Shown: in pieces, positions 16,889-23,924 of the stretch
How the letters are laid out: each line of letters opens with the position of its first letter
Position numbering within the stretch: position 1 is the first letter of the stretch
Source of the DNA: Phycisphaerae bacterium
GTDB taxonomy: Bacteria; Planctomycetota; Phycisphaerae; Phycisphaerales; UBA1924
NCBI GenBank assembly: GCA_002706885.1
Contig: PAKY01000123.1
Coordinates: 1 to 48,315 of the forward strand
DNA length: 48,315 bases
Direction of reading: 5' to 3'
Made by a program: the position numbers and the translations under genes
The notes under the pieces: generated by a model
What the model was told of the DNA's origin: nothing
What the model saw: only the letters and a program-made list of their open reading frames with translations
The model's database searches: none

Positions 16889-18336
16889 GACGCGGGCTCC
16901 GCATCGCGCAGGAAGAGGTTGGTCTCCATGGGGCGGCGGACCTGCTGCTCGGCGTATTCGAGGAGACGCATTGCCTCGTCGACGAGGTCTTCCTGTTCGT
17001 AAACGCCTTCGGACTGCGCGTATCGGAGGAGCGCGGTCGCGGCGTCGGCGACACGGTAGATCGCGGTCTGGGCGTAGGGGGAGGCGTGCCGCTCGGGGAC
17101 CTCGTCGATGGCGTCGATGTAGACGAGGCCTTTGCGCTGGTCGCGGTAGTAGGGGTCTGGTGTCTCGAAGACGGGATCGTCCCAGAAGCGGCGGATGGGC
17201 GTGACGATGTCGCCGCTGCGGTAGAGCTCGCGGGCGAGTTCGGGTGAGAAGTAGAGGTGCTTGGCGAAGTCCCAGGCGGCGTCGAAGTCGGTGGTGGTCT
17301 TCGGGATGCCGAGCATGGTGCCGCCCCAGACGCTGGTGCGTCGTCCGCCTGTCTGAGCGGTTGGTAAGGGCATGAGCTCGAGCTTGCCCGCCATGTTGGG
17401 GAGCTCGTTCTTCCAGACGTTGCACATCCAGTCGGGCATGAAGAAGGCGACGGCGTAGCCCTGTGTCTTGAGCTGGTTGCCTGTGGCTTCGAAGTCGCGG
17501 ACGTCGGCGGCGATGCGGTTGGGGCCGACGCACCAGGAGACCATCATGGCGAGCGTGCGGGCGTTGGGCTCGGAGGCGATGACGGGCTGGCCGTCGGCGT
17601 CGAAGAGGCCCGTTCCGTTCTGGAGGAGGAGCATCTCGATCTTGTCGCGGGCGGACTCGTTGGGCCAGAAGGCGAGGAGATAGCGATCGGGCTCGCCGTC
17701 GCCGTCTTCGTCGGCCATGAGGGGGCGGAGGGCTTCGGCGAAGTCGTCCCAGGTTTCAACGCCATCGAGTGAGAGGCCGGCCTGTTCGACGAGGTCCATG
17801 CGCACGCCGAGGAGGACGGGGTGGACGTCGTGGGGGAGGCCGAAGACGTGATCGCGGGTTGTCCACGGGGTAAGCGATGCGGAGGGGACTTCGTCGAGGA
17901 GGCCTTCAGCCTTCATCCGTTCGGTGAGGTCGATGAGGCCGACGGCCTCGACGGGGCCCGCGAAGAGCTGGCCCGCCATGGTGCGTTCGACCTCGATGAG
18001 GTCGGCGGTGGGGAGGCCGCCGAAGAAGCCCGCGAGCATGCGGCGGCGGAGGGGTTCCTGGCCGAGCATGGTCTGGTTGACGGGCTCGGCGTTCGAGTCG
18101 GAGACCGCAGCGTTCCAGTCTTCGATGATGGGCGTGTAGAGCTTGCGGTGGATGTCGGCGAAGACCCAGAGCTGGAGGGCGTCTTCGCGGCGTTGCTGTT
18201 GGGCGAGGACGGTGACGCCTGAGATGAGGCCGACGATGGCGATGACCCAGCAGCCGCCCGAGAAGGCGTTGACCCAGGGCGGCAAGCGGTCGGCCAGCGG
18301 CCGGCGGGGGTTTTGGTCGACGTCACGGCTCGGCAT
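16885..18336 (-). CDS. ABC sugar transporter solute-binding protein, membrane-anchored
   Basis: This 483-residue extracytoplasmic sugar-binding protein belongs to the MalE/UgpB-like cluster. Residues 24-46 form a single hydrophobic segment after a basic/proline-rich cytoplasmic stretch. No lipobox is evident (the only Cys, in SGGCWVIAIV, precedes the hydrophobic core), so it appears to be held by an uncleaved membrane anchor. The binding domains follow: GGLPTADLIEVERTMAGQLF, VFGLPHDVHPVLLGVRMDLV, GRRTSVWGGTMLGIPKTTTD and DFAKHLYFSPELARELYRSG, all typical of family 1 sugar-binding proteins. It is the third gene of the run xylB-xylA-binding protein-MalF-MalG, 15 bp after xylA. The ligand (xylose or xylo-oligosaccharide) is inferred from the operon. 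Confidence 0.88.
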   Translation of the reverse strand: MPSRDVDQNPRRPLADRLPPWVNAFSGGCWVIAIVGLISGVTVLAQQQRREDALQLWVFADIHRKLYTPIIEDWNAAVSDSNAEPVNQTMLGQEPLRRRMLAGFFGGLPTADLIEVERTMAGQLFAGPVEAVGLIDLTERMKAEGLLDEVPSASLTPWTTRDHVFGLPHDVHPVLLGVRMDLVEQAGLSLDGVETWDDFAEALRPLMADEDGDGEPDRYLLAFWPNESARDKIEMLLLQNGTGLFDADGQPVIASEPNARTLAMMVSWCVGPNRIAADVRDFEATGNQLKTQGYAVAFFMPDWMCNVWKNELPNMAGKLELMPLPTAQTGGRRTSVWGGTMLGIPKTTTDFDAAWDFAKHLYFSPELARELYRSGDIVTPIRRFWDDPVFETPDPYYRDQRKGLVYIDAIDEVPERHASPYAQTAIYRVADAATALLRYAQSEGVYEQEDLVDEAMRLLEYAEQQVRRPMETNLFLRDAEPAS

Positions 18337-18351
18337 TCGTTTCGAGAGCGT

Positions 18352-19506
18352 TCAGCCGCCCATGAGGATCTCGATGGTCCGCTGATCCAAGGCTTCGTAG
18401 GGGAGCGAGCGGGCGGCGATGGCGGCGCGGTCGAAGGAGCGGGCGTGGAGGTCGGCCGCTGCGCCGGGCGAGTAGGTCGCGGGGACGCCACCTTCGGCCT
18501 TGGGCATGGAGGCGAGGAGCTGCTTGACGCGGGCGTCGGCGTTCCAGCGCTTGGCGGCGTCGGCGAGGCGGAGGTAGGTGATCATGGAGCCGCGGGCGAA
18601 TTCGATGACGTCGGCGCGGTCGGAGGTGCGGTAGGCGTGGCTGTCGAAGTGCTTGAAGCCGTCGTAGTTGTGGTCTTCGAGGAGCTTGACGAGGAAGAAG
18701 GCGGCCTTGGGGTTCTCGGAGCCGAAGCGGAAGTCCTGGTCGTAGCGGCCGTAGGCCTGGTCGTTGAGGTCGATGTGGAAGAGCTTGCCTGCCCAGAGGG
18801 CCATGGCGACGGCGTGCGTGAAGTTGAGGCCAGCCATGTGCTCGTGGGCGACCTCGGGGTTGACGCCGACGTCGGCGTGGTGTTCGAGGGTCTGAATGAA
18901 GGCGAGGAGGTGACCGACGGTGGGGAGGTAGATGTGTCCTCGCGGCTCGTTGGGCTTGGGCTCGAGGGCGAAGCGGTAGCCGTAGCCCTTTTCCTTGTTG
19001 TAGTTGGTGAGGAAGTTGACGGCGTCGCGGTAGCGGTTGAGGGACTCGACGGGGTCCTTGGCGGCGTCGGTCTCGGCGCCTTCGCGGCCGCCCCACATGA
19101 CATAGATCTTCGCGCCGAACTCGGCGCCGAGGTCCATGGCGCGCATCGTCTTGTGGACGGCGTAGGCGCGGACGTCGGCGTCGTTGCTGGTGAAGCCACC
19201 GTCCTTGAAGACGGGGTCGCCGAAGAGGTTGGTGGTGGCCATGCAAACTTTGAGGCCGGTCCGGTTGAGGGCGGCGGAGAAGTCCTTCTTGATGGACGCG
19301 GCTTCGGCGTCGGTTGCGTCGATGGGGATGAGGTCGTTGTCGTGGAAGTTGACGCCGCAGACGCCGCCCGCTTCGCCGAGCATGTCGACGATCTCGGCGG
19401 GGGACCATGTCGGGCGGGTCGGTTCGCCGAAGGGATCGCGGCCCGGGTTGCCGACGGTCCAGAGGCCGAAGGTGAACTTGTCGTTGGGGGTGGGCTTGAA
19501 GCTCAT
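18352..19506 (-). CDS. xylA: Xylose isomerase, short (class I) type
   Basis: This 384-residue enzyme interconverts D-xylose and D-xylulose. It matches the short actinobacterial-type class of xylose isomerase: FTFGLWTVGNPGRDPFGEPT at the N-terminus, GVNFHDNDLIP with the catalytic His55 and Asp58, YVMWGGREGAET, the metal ligand Glu in FALEPKPNEPRGHIYLPTVG, HIDLNDQAYGRYDQD and GFKHFDSHAYRTSD. Length is close to the Streptomyces enzymes (about 388) and shorter than the E. coli type (440). The ATG at 19506 overlaps the xylB stop by four bases (ATGA), so the two are translationally coupled. Together they make xylulose 5-phosphate for the pentose phosphate pathway. Confidence 0.97.
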   Translation of the reverse strand: MSFKPTPNDKFTFGLWTVGNPGRDPFGEPTRPTWSPAEIVDMLGEAGGVCGVNFHDNDLIPIDATDAEAASIKKDFSAALNRTGLKVCMATTNLFGDPVFKDGGFTSNDADVRAYAVHKTMRAMDLGAEFGAKIYVMWGGREGAETDAAKDPVESLNRYRDAVNFLTNYNKEKGYGYRFALEPKPNEPRGHIYLPTVGHLLAFIQTLEHHADVGVNPEVAHEHMAGLNFTHAVAMALWAGKLFHIDLNDQAYGRYDQDFRFGSENPKAAFFLVKLLEDHNYDGFKHFDSHAYRTSDRADVIEFARGSMITYLRLADAAKRWNADARVKQLLASMPKAEGGVPATYSPGAAADLHARSFDRAAIAARSLPYEALDQRTIEILMGG

Positions 19507-21074
19507 GACGCGGTCTCCTCGGCGGCGGGTCGCTGCGTTGCCGATAGCGCGGCGAACGCGGGTTGCAGGTCGGTGTACAGGCGGTCGTAGACCGCGCGGG
19601 TTTGCTGGAAGGCTTCGCTCGGGCGGGGGTTGGTCGAGGGGGCGACGCGGACCCATGCGGCGGTGAGCGATTGCATGCTGTCGAACGCGTTCACGCCGAA
19701 GGCGGCCATGGCGGCGGCGCCGATGGCGGAGCCTTCATCGGCTTCGAGCGGCGCGACGGGGGTGTCGAAGGCGTCGGCGAGGATCTGGCGCCAGAGACGC
19801 GATTTCGCGCCACCGCCGGTGAGGCGGACGCGGGCGGTCGGGCCTGTGACGTCGCGGACGATGCCCATGATCTGGGCGAGACCGAAGCTGACGCCCTCGA
19901 GGACGGCGCGGACGAGGTGGGCGCGGGTGTGCGAGCGTGTGAGGCCGATCCAGGCGCCGCGGGCGTCGGGGTCTGGGATGGGCGTGCGCTCGCCTGTGAG
20001 GTAGGGGAGGAAGACGAGGCCGTCGGCCCCCGGCGGGGCTTCGGCGGCTTCGGCGACGAGCTGGTCGAACGGAACGTCGGGGGCGAGGACTGCTCGTGCC
20101 CATTCGAGGCTGCCGGCGGCGGAGAGCATGCAGCCGCTGAGGACCCACTTCCCCGGGGCGTCCTGGCGACCTGTCGCGTCGCAGAAGAGGTTGAGGCGGC
20201 CGGGGGTGTCGGCGGCGAGGTCGGCGTTGGGTTCGACGCTCGGGGCGAGGACAACGCCGCTGGTGCCGACGATGACGAGTGGCTCGCCCGGCTCGACGAC
20301 ACCTGCGCCGATGGCGGCGGCCTGGTTGTCGCCCGATCCGATGATGATGGGCGTGCCTTCGGGAAGCCCCGTGGTCTCGCTCGCCCACGCCGTGACGCAG
20401 CCCGCGATTGCGCCCGACTCGAGTACGTCAGGGAGGATGGAGCTCTTTATCGCTAGGGCGCTGAGCGTCTGGTCGTTCCAGTCTCGGGTTGCGGGGTTGA
20501 GGAGCATTGTTCCGGAGGCGTCGCCCACATCGGTCGCGAAAGCGCCGGTGAGACGGAGAGCGATCCAGTCCTTCGGGAGGCATATTCCCGCGACGCGGGC
20601 GGCGATGTCGGGTTGGTTCTCCCGCTGCCAGAGGAGCTTGGGAGCGGTGAGGCCGCAGAGGGAGGGGCAGCCCGAGGCTTCGACGCAGTGGCGTCGGCCT
20701 CCGAGCGTGCGCTCGATCGCGGCGCGTTGAGGCTCGGTGCGCTGATCGTTCCACATGATCGCGGGGGCGAGGGCGTTGACCGGGCCTCGGGTCGCGTTGG
20801 CAAGGGCGGCGGCGTCGAGGAAGACGGAGCCGTGCATCTGGCCGCTGAGGCCGGCCGCGGCTATGCGGGTCGGGCCGAGGCTGTCGGTGAGGCGGCGTGT
20901 CGCTTTGACGGTGGCGTCCCACCAGCGGTTGGGCGGGGTCTCGGTCCACCCGGGGCGGGGGCGGTCGAAGTCGAACGATTCGGACTCAGACGCGATGATC
21001 GCGCCTGCGCGGTCGGCGGCGATGACCTTGACGCCCGAGGTTCCGATGTCGATGCCGACGTAGCAGTCGCTCAT
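19503..21074 (-). CDS. xylB: Xylulokinase
   Basis: This 523-residue FGGY-family kinase phosphorylates D-xylulose with ATP. The N-terminal phosphate-binding block is CYVGIDIGTSGVKVIAAD (residues 4-21), the xylulokinase-specific substrate loop is LSGQMHGSVFLD, and MWNDQRT carries the catalytic Asp. The C-terminal domain has YLTGERTPIPDPDARGAWIG and RLTGGGAKSRLWRQILADAF, standard FGGY signatures. It is the first gene of a five-gene run with xylA, the binding protein and two permeases. Its upstream region carries the GTTGCAG repeats and the 16-mer shared with the xylanase/lacI spacer, which suggests common control. Confidence 0.97.
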   Translation of the reverse strand: MSDCYVGIDIGTSGVKVIAADRAGAIIASESESFDFDRPRPGWTETPPNRWWDATVKATRRLTDSLGPTRIAAAGLSGQMHGSVFLDAAALANATRGPVNALAPAIMWNDQRTEPQRAAIERTLGGRRHCVEASGCPSLCGLTAPKLLWQRENQPDIAARVAGICLPKDWIALRLTGAFATDVGDASGTMLLNPATRDWNDQTLSALAIKSSILPDVLESGAIAGCVTAWASETTGLPEGTPIIIGSGDNQAAAIGAGVVEPGEPLVIVGTSGVVLAPSVEPNADLAADTPGRLNLFCDATGRQDAPGKWVLSGCMLSAAGSLEWARAVLAPDVPFDQLVAEAAEAPPGADGLVFLPYLTGERTPIPDPDARGAWIGLTRSHTRAHLVRAVLEGVSFGLAQIMGIVRDVTGPTARVRLTGGGAKSRLWRQILADAFDTPVAPLEADEGSAIGAAAMAAFGVNAFDSMQSLTAAWVRVAPSTNPRPSEAFQQTRAVYDRLYTDLQPAFAALSATQRPAAEETAS

Positions 21075-21268
21075 GGCGGGTCCTGGGGGAGCAGAGGGAT
21101 CGGTCGACGCAGAGGATAGCGGTTGCAGAGCGTTGCAGAAAGTGTACGACTTCGTTGCAGTGTCCGATTTTGCTCGTTCTGCCGAGATTTTTCGCTATCG
21201 GGCTCGGGATCGACGCATCCAGTCGCGCACGGATCGCTGGGCCACCATCGGGCGCCGAGCGTTTTCAG
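21075..21268. promoter_or_regulatory. Upstream region of the xylB operon with CTGCAAC boxes
   Basis: This 194-bp spacer lies between xylB and the downstream end of the esterase gene. On the plus strand it contains three GTTGCAG boxes (21122-21128, 21132-21138, 21154-21160). The second is part of GTTGCAGAAAGTGTAC (21132-21147), the exact reverse complement of the element at 2772-2787. The first two together form TGCAGAGCGTTGCA (21124-21137), an inverted repeat with a GC centre like many LacI-family operators. Reading toward xylB, TACACT (in GTACACTTT) could be the -10 box. Operator function is inference. Confidence 0.55.
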
Positions 21269-22789
21269 TCAGCGGCCTGGAAAGGCGGGGCCTTCGGTGC
21301 GGAACGGTTCGGCGGGGAGGCCCTCGCTGTTAACGAGGTTCGACCAGTCGGGGTTGTTGTCCCAGGCGTAGTGAACGGCTTTGAGCGTGGGGAACCAGCG
21401 GCCCTGAACGACGATGGTGTCGTTGCTCACGATCTCTGCTTCGGCCCACATCCAACCGCCTGACTCGCCCTGCACGGCGAAGCCGCGGGGGGGCTTGCCG
21501 TCGGAGGTCTTGAGGCCGCCCGCGACGTTGTCGAAGCGGAGTGTGATCTTGGGGTTGCTGATGGTCATCTCGGCGAGCGTCGGGCCGTTGGTGGCGACGT
21601 CGTGGTCGTAGACCGCTCCGAGGGCCCACTGGGCGAGGCGATGTCCGACCGTGGTCTTGTCGGTGGGGTGGATGTCGACGGGGTTGCCGACGTCGATGGT
21701 GACGACCAGGCCCGCGTTCGGATCCTCGGCGGCGATCATGCTCTGCGATTCGCGGAGTTCGGGCCAGCTTCCGCCGTTGGTGTAGGGGTCTGCGTAGTTG
21801 GCGAGCTGGACGATGCCGAACGGCATGTCCTCGTTCTCGAACACGTCGCGCCAGTCGGCGATGAGGGCGTGCATGAGCGGGCGGTACTGCTCCGCGCGGC
21901 CCACGTTCGACTCGCCCTGGTACCAGACGGCGCCGCGGACGGCGAAGGGCGCCATGGGTCGGAGCATCGCGTTCCAGAGGACGGTGGGCTTGTAACCGGC
22001 TTCCCAGTTGCTGTAAGGCGCCACCGGCTTGGCAGGCGCGTACCGGCCTGATCGCTTGGCGTCAGCGCTGTCGCGTTCCCACTTGCGCATCGCTTCTTCG
22101 TGGGCCTTCTGCTTGCGTTCGAGTTCGGTCGCGATGTCGCTGATTGCTTCGTTGCTCGTGAGTGTGTCCCACGGGACCCAGGCCTCGGCGGGCGATCCGC
22201 CGTATGAAGCGTGGATGAGGCCGACCGGGACGTCGAGTTCGTCGCGGAGACGCTGACCCATGAAGTAGGCGACGGCGGAGAACGGGCCGACCGAATCGCT
22301 TTCGTCGCGTCTCCAGGTTGCTTTGACATCGTCCTGAAGTTCGTCGGCGTGGGCGTTTTCGACTTCGAACAGGCGGAGTTGGTCGTCGTGCGGACCGGTG
22401 ATAGCGGCGTCGCCGTTGTCGGCGCGGTTGACGGGCCACTCCATGTTGGACTGTCCGGAGCAGAGCCAAACCTCGCCGACGAGGACGTCCGTGAGCGTGC
22501 GGGTGTCGATGCCCGAGGTGATCGTGAGTTCGAGAGGGCCGCCTGCCTTCATGGCGGGCATGTCGATGCGCCATCGGCCCTCGGCGTCGGCGGATGCGCT
22601 TCGCGTGTCGTTGTTGATCTGGACGATGACACGCTCGCCCGGTGTCGCCCATCCCCAGATGGGCGTGGAGACGTCGCGTTGGAGGACCATGTGGTCTCCG
22701 AACACGGACGGGAGGCGGAGCTGCGCGGACACCACTGAACAGAACGTGGAGGCGGCGACGGCGACGACGCGGAGGATTGGGTTGTTCAT
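21269..22789 (-). CDS. Secreted SASA-family carbohydrate esterase (sialate O-acetylesterase-like, probable acetylxylan esterase)
   Basis: This 506-residue exported esterase has a signal peptide (residues 1-22, ending SVVSA), followed by LPSVFGDHMVLQRD, the standard opening of this family. The catalytic block CSGQSNMEWPV places the nucleophile at Ser114. GAVWYQGESNV is the second conserved block, and DIHPTDKTTVGHRLAQW holds the Asp-x-x-His-type catalytic histidine. Family members remove O-acetyl groups from sialic acids or plant polysaccharides. In this locus de-acetylation of acetylated glucuronoxylan is the likely role (inference). The ATG at 22789 was chosen because the signal peptide starts there; the open frame continues upstream only as arginine-rich noise overlapping the next gene. 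Confidence 0.9.
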   Translation of the reverse strand: MNNPILRVVAVAASTFCSVVSAQLRLPSVFGDHMVLQRDVSTPIWGWATPGERVIVQINNDTRSASADAEGRWRIDMPAMKAGGPLELTITSGIDTRTLTDVLVGEVWLCSGQSNMEWPVNRADNGDAAITGPHDDQLRLFEVENAHADELQDDVKATWRRDESDSVGPFSAVAYFMGQRLRDELDVPVGLIHASYGGSPAEAWVPWDTLTSNEAISDIATELERKQKAHEEAMRKWERDSADAKRSGRYAPAKPVAPYSNWEAGYKPTVLWNAMLRPMAPFAVRGAVWYQGESNVGRAEQYRPLMHALIADWRDVFENEDMPFGIVQLANYADPYTNGGSWPELRESQSMIAAEDPNAGLVVTIDVGNPVDIHPTDKTTVGHRLAQWALGAVYDHDVATNGPTLAEMTISNPKITLRFDNVAGGLKTSDGKPPRGFAVQGESGGWMWAEAEIVSNDTIVVQGRWFPTLKAVHYAWDNNPDWSNLVNSEGLPAEPFRTEGPAFPGR

Positions 22790-22832
22790 GGTTCCCGCAG
22801 CGTACAAGATCGGGTTTCGGGTGATCGACTCC

Positions 22833-22880
22833 CGCCCGGTCCCGACTGACCGCAAAGGGGTCAGTGGGCCGGGACGGGCG
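22833..22880 (-). terminator. Long GC-rich hairpin after the PEP-CTERM gene
   Basis: ACTGACC (22845-22851) pairs with GGTCAGT (22859-22865) around a seven-base loop. The outer arms CGCCCGGTCCC and GGGACGGGCG extend the stem with a small bulge. It lies 3' of the PEP-CTERM gene and 5' of the esterase gene, both on the minus strand. No T-run follows. Confidence 0.6.
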
Positions 22881-22920
22881 TCGAACTCGGAGGGCTGTTG
22901 ATGTCGCGGTGATCGTCTGA

Positions 22921-23586
22921 TCAGCGGCGACGGCGCGTCGCGCCCGCGAGGCCGAGGCCAAGCATCGCGATGGACGCGGGAGCGGGCACGAGGCGGAAGT
23001 TGTCGAGATAGGCGACGTTGTGGACGCTGTCGTTGTTGAGCGAGATGACGAGTTCGAGGTAGCTCATGTCCTCGCCGTTCCAGAGGGCGAGCTGGGAGCT
23101 GTAGTCGACGCTGAAGGTAACGACGCGGCGGGCGCCGCCGCCGGATCCCCAGCCGACCTGGTTCGTGCCCCCCTCGCTGTTGGTGACGGAGGCGGTGAGG
23201 TCGTTGAAGCCCTCGTCGGAGTTGAAGACGATCTCGAAGAGCTCCCAGAAGCCGCTGTCGGTGGTCTCGGGGAAAACGACATCGAAGAGGAGGGTGTTGT
23301 TGTTCAGGAAGTCCTGACGGGTGTCGAAGTCGGCGGCGTAGGCGAGGTTCTGGTCGTAGCCCATGTTGGTGGCCTTGACGCTCATGGCGCCGCTCGTCGC
23401 GTCCTCGGCGCTGAACTCGAGCGTCGGGTCGTCGCCGAGAGGGGTCTGGAGACCGCTGCTCCAATAGCCCCACTGGCCCGGGTCGGCGCCTTCAAAGTCG
23501 CCGATGGTGACCTCGGCGGAGGCCACGGCGGCGAGCGCGGCCACGGCGAGTGTGCTGGTGGACGTCAGGCTGTTCAGACGGGGCAT
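22921..23586 (-). CDS. PEP-CTERM-like sorted secreted protein
   Basis: This 221-residue exported protein has a signal peptide (residues 1-24, ending AVASA), a beta-rich body of unknown function starting VTIGDFEGADPGQW, and a C-terminal sorting tail. The tail is VPAPASIAMLGLGLAG, a short hydrophobic helix, and a terminal TRRRR. This is the Phycisphaerae version of the PEP-CTERM signal, processed by an exosortase-type system. The body, with its G-D-F-E opening and LDNFRLVP ending, resembles a jelly-roll carbohydrate-binding module (as in CBM-like secreted domains), which would fit the locus (inference). The start ATG has AAAGGAGAG just upstream. The gene is divergent from the GH115-GH43 gene. 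Confidence 0.85.
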   Translation of the reverse strand: MPRLNSLTSTSTLAVAALAAVASAEVTIGDFEGADPGQWGYWSSGLQTPLGDDPTLEFSAEDATSGAMSVKATNMGYDQNLAYAADFDTRQDFLNNNTLLFDVVFPETTDSGFWELFEIVFNSDEGFNDLTASVTNSEGGTNQVGWGSGGGARRVVTFSVDYSSQLALWNGEDMSYLELVISLNNDSVHNVAYLDNFRLVPAPASIAMLGLGLAGATRRRR

Positions 23587-23924
23587 GGCATCTCTCCTTT
23601 TCCTCGCGCGTTTCCGGTTCTGTTGGTTCCAGAGGCCTTGCCCGCGGCGCGTCTCGGGCGAGGTCGCAAACGTCCGAATGGACACCCCCCGCAGTGGGGC
23701 GGAATCGCTTACATTCCTGAGGATACCAGACGTTCGCCGGTCTGCAACATGAACGAAACGATTTCTGCAACACTTCTGCATGGATCGTTGTACACTCGCG
23801 TTTGCCCGGAAAACTGGGCAAATTTGACGCGGACCGTGTTGGGGGCCTCGGATACGGCAGCCACGACGGTTGGGGATGTAAGCGGTCGACGGCTTGTTCG
23901 GCCCAGGCAGGATGGGGTTGTTGC
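23587..23924. promoter_or_regulatory. Divergent spacer of the PEP-CTERM and GH115-GH43 genes with CTGCAAC boxes
   Basis: This 338-bp spacer contains CTGCAAC at 23742-23748 and TTTCTGCAAC at 23762-23771. TGTACACT follows at 23789-23796. The TTTCTGCAAC and TGTACACT parts are the two halves of the 16-mer found before lacI and xylB, here in swapped order and separated. Reading toward the GH115-GH43 gene, TACACT could be a -10 box. The next 130 bp before the ATG at 23925 show no further clear element and could be a long leader. Shared control with the xylanase and xylB is inferred. Confidence 0.5.

Noticed and set aside
22790-23473. A 228-residue upstream extension of the esterase reading frame.
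   Set aside because: It overlaps the PEP-CTERM gene in another frame and is arginine-rich noise. A proper signal peptide starts at 22789.
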